Source: Chloroflexota bacterium (lineage in GTDB: Bacteria > Chloroflexota > Dehalococcoidia > SM23-28-2 > RBG-16-64-32). Taken from it: a DNA stretch of 7,065 nucleotides. A model generated the notes under the pieces. The model was given only the letters and a program-made list of their open reading frames with translations. It was not told where the DNA came from and ran no database searches. The DNA lies in NCBI GenBank assembly GCA_005880055.1, contig VBJS01000095.1, forward strand, positions 1,955-9,019, written 5' to 3'. The first letter of the stretch is position 1, and every line of letters begins with the position of its first letter. The position numbers were made by a program, and so were the translations under genes. This document shows positions 5,883 through 7,065 of this stretch, in pieces.

Positions 5883-6702
5883 AGCTGTCTTCCGGGCTGG
5901 GCACAGCGTAGATATCGTGTTCCAGCTCCGCCCTTATGCGGGCGGCGAGGTCCACAACGGCGTGCGAGTCTGGGCTGCGAGGGCGGGGCAGGTCCACGCC
6001 GATCTCCCGTTTCAGCCGGCCGGGCGCAGGTGTCATCACGAAGACGCGGTCACCCAGGATCGCCGCCTCACGCACATTGTGGGTGACGAAGAGCACCGTG
6101 GCGCCTGTTCGCGCCCAGATCTCTTGCAGCTCCTGCTGCAGCACGTCGCGCGTTTGCGCGTCGAGGGCGGCGAACGGCTCGTCCATGAGCAGCATGCGCG
6201 GTTCTACGGCGAGCGCGCGCGCAAGCTGCACCCGCTGTCTCATGCCGCCTGACAGCTCGTGCATGTAGGCTTTGCTGAATCGTTTGAGGTTGACCAGCTC
6301 TATATAGCGCTCCGCAAGCCGCTTTCTGTCGGCCCCGTTGCGGCCTGCAATCTTCAACCCCATTTCCACATTTGCCCGCACGTTGAGCCAGGGGTACAGG
6401 GCGGGCTCCTGGAAGACAACCACCCGTTCCGCGCCCGGCCGCACGATCGGGCGGCCGTCAAACAGAACCCGGCCTGCACTTGGGTGCTCAAGTCCGGCGA
6501 CTATATTCAGCAAGGTCGATTTCCCGCAGCCTGAAGGCCCAACGATGCACACGAACTCGCCATTCTGCACCCGCATGGAAATGTGATCGATCGCTTTCGT
6601 TCGCTGGCGCCGCGTCAGGAACTCCTTGGCCACGTCTCGTAGCTCAAGAAGAGCGCCCGTGTCTTCTCGCTCCTCGGCTAGCTGGCGCCTGAGCAACGCC
6701 AT
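5872..6702 (-). CDS. ABC transporter ATP-binding protein, sulfonate/nitrate/taurine type (SsuB-like)
   Basis: Cytoplasmic ATPase that powers the adjacent permease. All nucleotide-binding motifs are intact: Walker A GPSGCGKST (55-63), Q-loop Gln98 in VVFQEPALYPWLNV, signature LSGGMRQRV (150-158), Walker B LLMDEP (171-176), D-loop ALDAQTR (179-185) and switch His208 in FVTHNV. The sequence FQEPALYPWLNV and LSGGMRQRVQLARAL are hallmarks of the SsuB/TauB/NrtD group. The 276 residues include an N-terminal lead of about 18 residues before the core and a C-terminal tail of about 45 with PAPGRLKREIGVDLPRPR (225-242), both usual. The ATG at 6702 is preceded by AAGGAA at 6707-6712. The gene begins 21 bp after the binding-protein stop and overlaps the permease by 11 bp, so the three form one operon. 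Confidence 0.95.
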   Translation of the reverse strand: MALLRRQLAEEREDTGALLELRDVAKEFLTRRQRTKAIDHISMRVQNGEFVCIVGPSGCGKSTLLNIVAGLEHPSAGRVLFDGRPIVRPGAERVVVFQEPALYPWLNVRANVEMGLKIAGRNGADRKRLAERYIELVNLKRFSKAYMHELSGGMRQRVQLARALAVEPRMLLMDEPFAALDAQTRDVLQQELQEIWARTGATVLFVTHNVREAAILGDRVFVMTPAPGRLKREIGVDLPRPRSPDSHAVVDLAARIRAELEHDIYAVPSPEDSYAI

Positions 6703-6723
6703 GGTGTTCCTTCAGCCAGAGCC

Positions 6724-7065
6724 TCAGCTCTGGACCGCCGGCAATCCTTCGGCTGTCAGCACCTTGTTTAGCGGATCGAGCGCGTAGATGTTCGCTAAGT
6801 CGGGTTTATCCTTCAGGAACCCCAGTTTGTAGGCCGCGTCCGCTGAGGAACGGAGACTTGACGCTATTGGGTCATAAGTAACCGCCAGGTGCTCCCACGC
6901 CGCGTCTATCACTTCTGGCGCCAGCCCGGCGCTTGTCACTTGCTTTATCCCATCGTTTACAAGCTTCTTCGCATCCGACGGATTGGCCTTGATCCACTGG
7001 GTGATCTCCACGTGCGCCTTTATTAGCTTCTCGACAACTGTTGGATGTTCGTCCAGGAAATCGGT
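6724..7065 (-). CDS. ABC transporter substrate-binding protein, aliphatic sulfonate type (SsuA-like; partial, N-terminus beyond right edge)
   Basis: C-terminal 113 residues of a periplasmic solute-binding protein of the SsuA/TauA/NrtA class. The frame is open from the right edge (first residues TDFLDEHPTVVEKLIKAHVE) to the stop at 6724-6726. The GTG at 7009-7011 is an internal valine codon, not the start. The stretch contains the class-typical pattern of a helix with EITQWIKANPSDAKKLVNDG, then a DAAW segment, the phrase TYDPIASSLRSSADAAYKLG, FLKDKPDLANIYAL and the ending LPAVQS. These resemble proteins annotated as aliphatic sulfonate-binding. The signal peptide and the N-terminal lobe, and so most of the substrate pocket, lie outside the window. 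It is the first of the three transporter genes seen, 21 bp before the ATPase. The class is clear; sulfonate as substrate is probable but not proven. Confidence 0.88.
   Translation of the reverse strand, partial: TDFLDEHPTVVEKLIKAHVEITQWIKANPSDAKKLVNDGIKQVTSAGLAPEVIDAAWEHLAVTYDPIASSLRSSADAAYKLGFLKDKPDLANIYALDPLNKVLTAEGLPAVQS

Noticed and set aside
5805..6692. Several plus-strand frames across the ATPase gene
   Set aside because: They lie opposite a complete ABC ATPase with all motifs intact and have low-complexity Arg/Pro/Ala-rich products.
6724..7011. Reading the binding-protein fragment as a complete 95-residue gene from the GTG at 7009-7011
   Set aside because: The same frame stays open to the right edge with family-like sequence (TDFLDEHPTVVEKLIKAH), so the gene is cut by the window and not short.

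Overview
The window is a GC-rich, tightly packed bacterial chromosome segment with ordinary ribosome-dependent genes and no tRNA, rRNA, CRISPR array or insertion sequence that I can recognise. Gene content, high GC and the style of the proteins (a LivG-type ATPase with an LSGGQKK signature, a HemQ-like/Rieske fusion, a soil-type sulfonate transporter) would fit Acidobacteriota or a similar soil lineage. This placement is a low-confidence inference and no marker here fixes the phylum.

Layout from left to right: (1) 1-535, minus strand, the first 178 residues of a LivG-type ABC ATPase that runs off the left edge. (2) A 163-bp divergent intergenic region. (3) 699-1460, plus, a TauE/SafE-family membrane protein. 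(4) 1531-2556 and 2559-3692, plus, an aldo/keto reductase followed 2 bp later by a protein with an N-terminal chlorite-dismutase/HemQ-like heme domain and a C-terminal ferredoxin-type Rieske domain. (5) 3779-4543 and 4559-5116, plus, the housekeeping pair pyrH (UMP kinase) and frr (ribosome recycling factor). (6) 5124-7065, minus, a three-gene ABC transporter of the sulfonate/nitrate/taurine class in transcription order binding protein, ATPase, permease. It converges on frr with only 7 bp between stop codons, and the binding protein runs off the right edge.

The three transport units suggest a cell that scavenges organic solutes: a branched-chain amino acid-type importer, a likely sulfonate importer and a possible sulfonate/sulfite exporter. 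pyrH and frr are universal growth genes, here without rpsB-tsf immediately upstream. The most interesting item is the fusion of a coproheme-decarboxylase-like domain to a complete 2Fe-2S Rieske domain, apparently co-translated with the aldo/keto reductase. This suggests a redox-linked heme enzyme or sensor whose role cannot be settled from sequence alone. A well-spaced candidate promoter places the likely transcription start at or next to the reductase ATG, so that mRNA may be leaderless.
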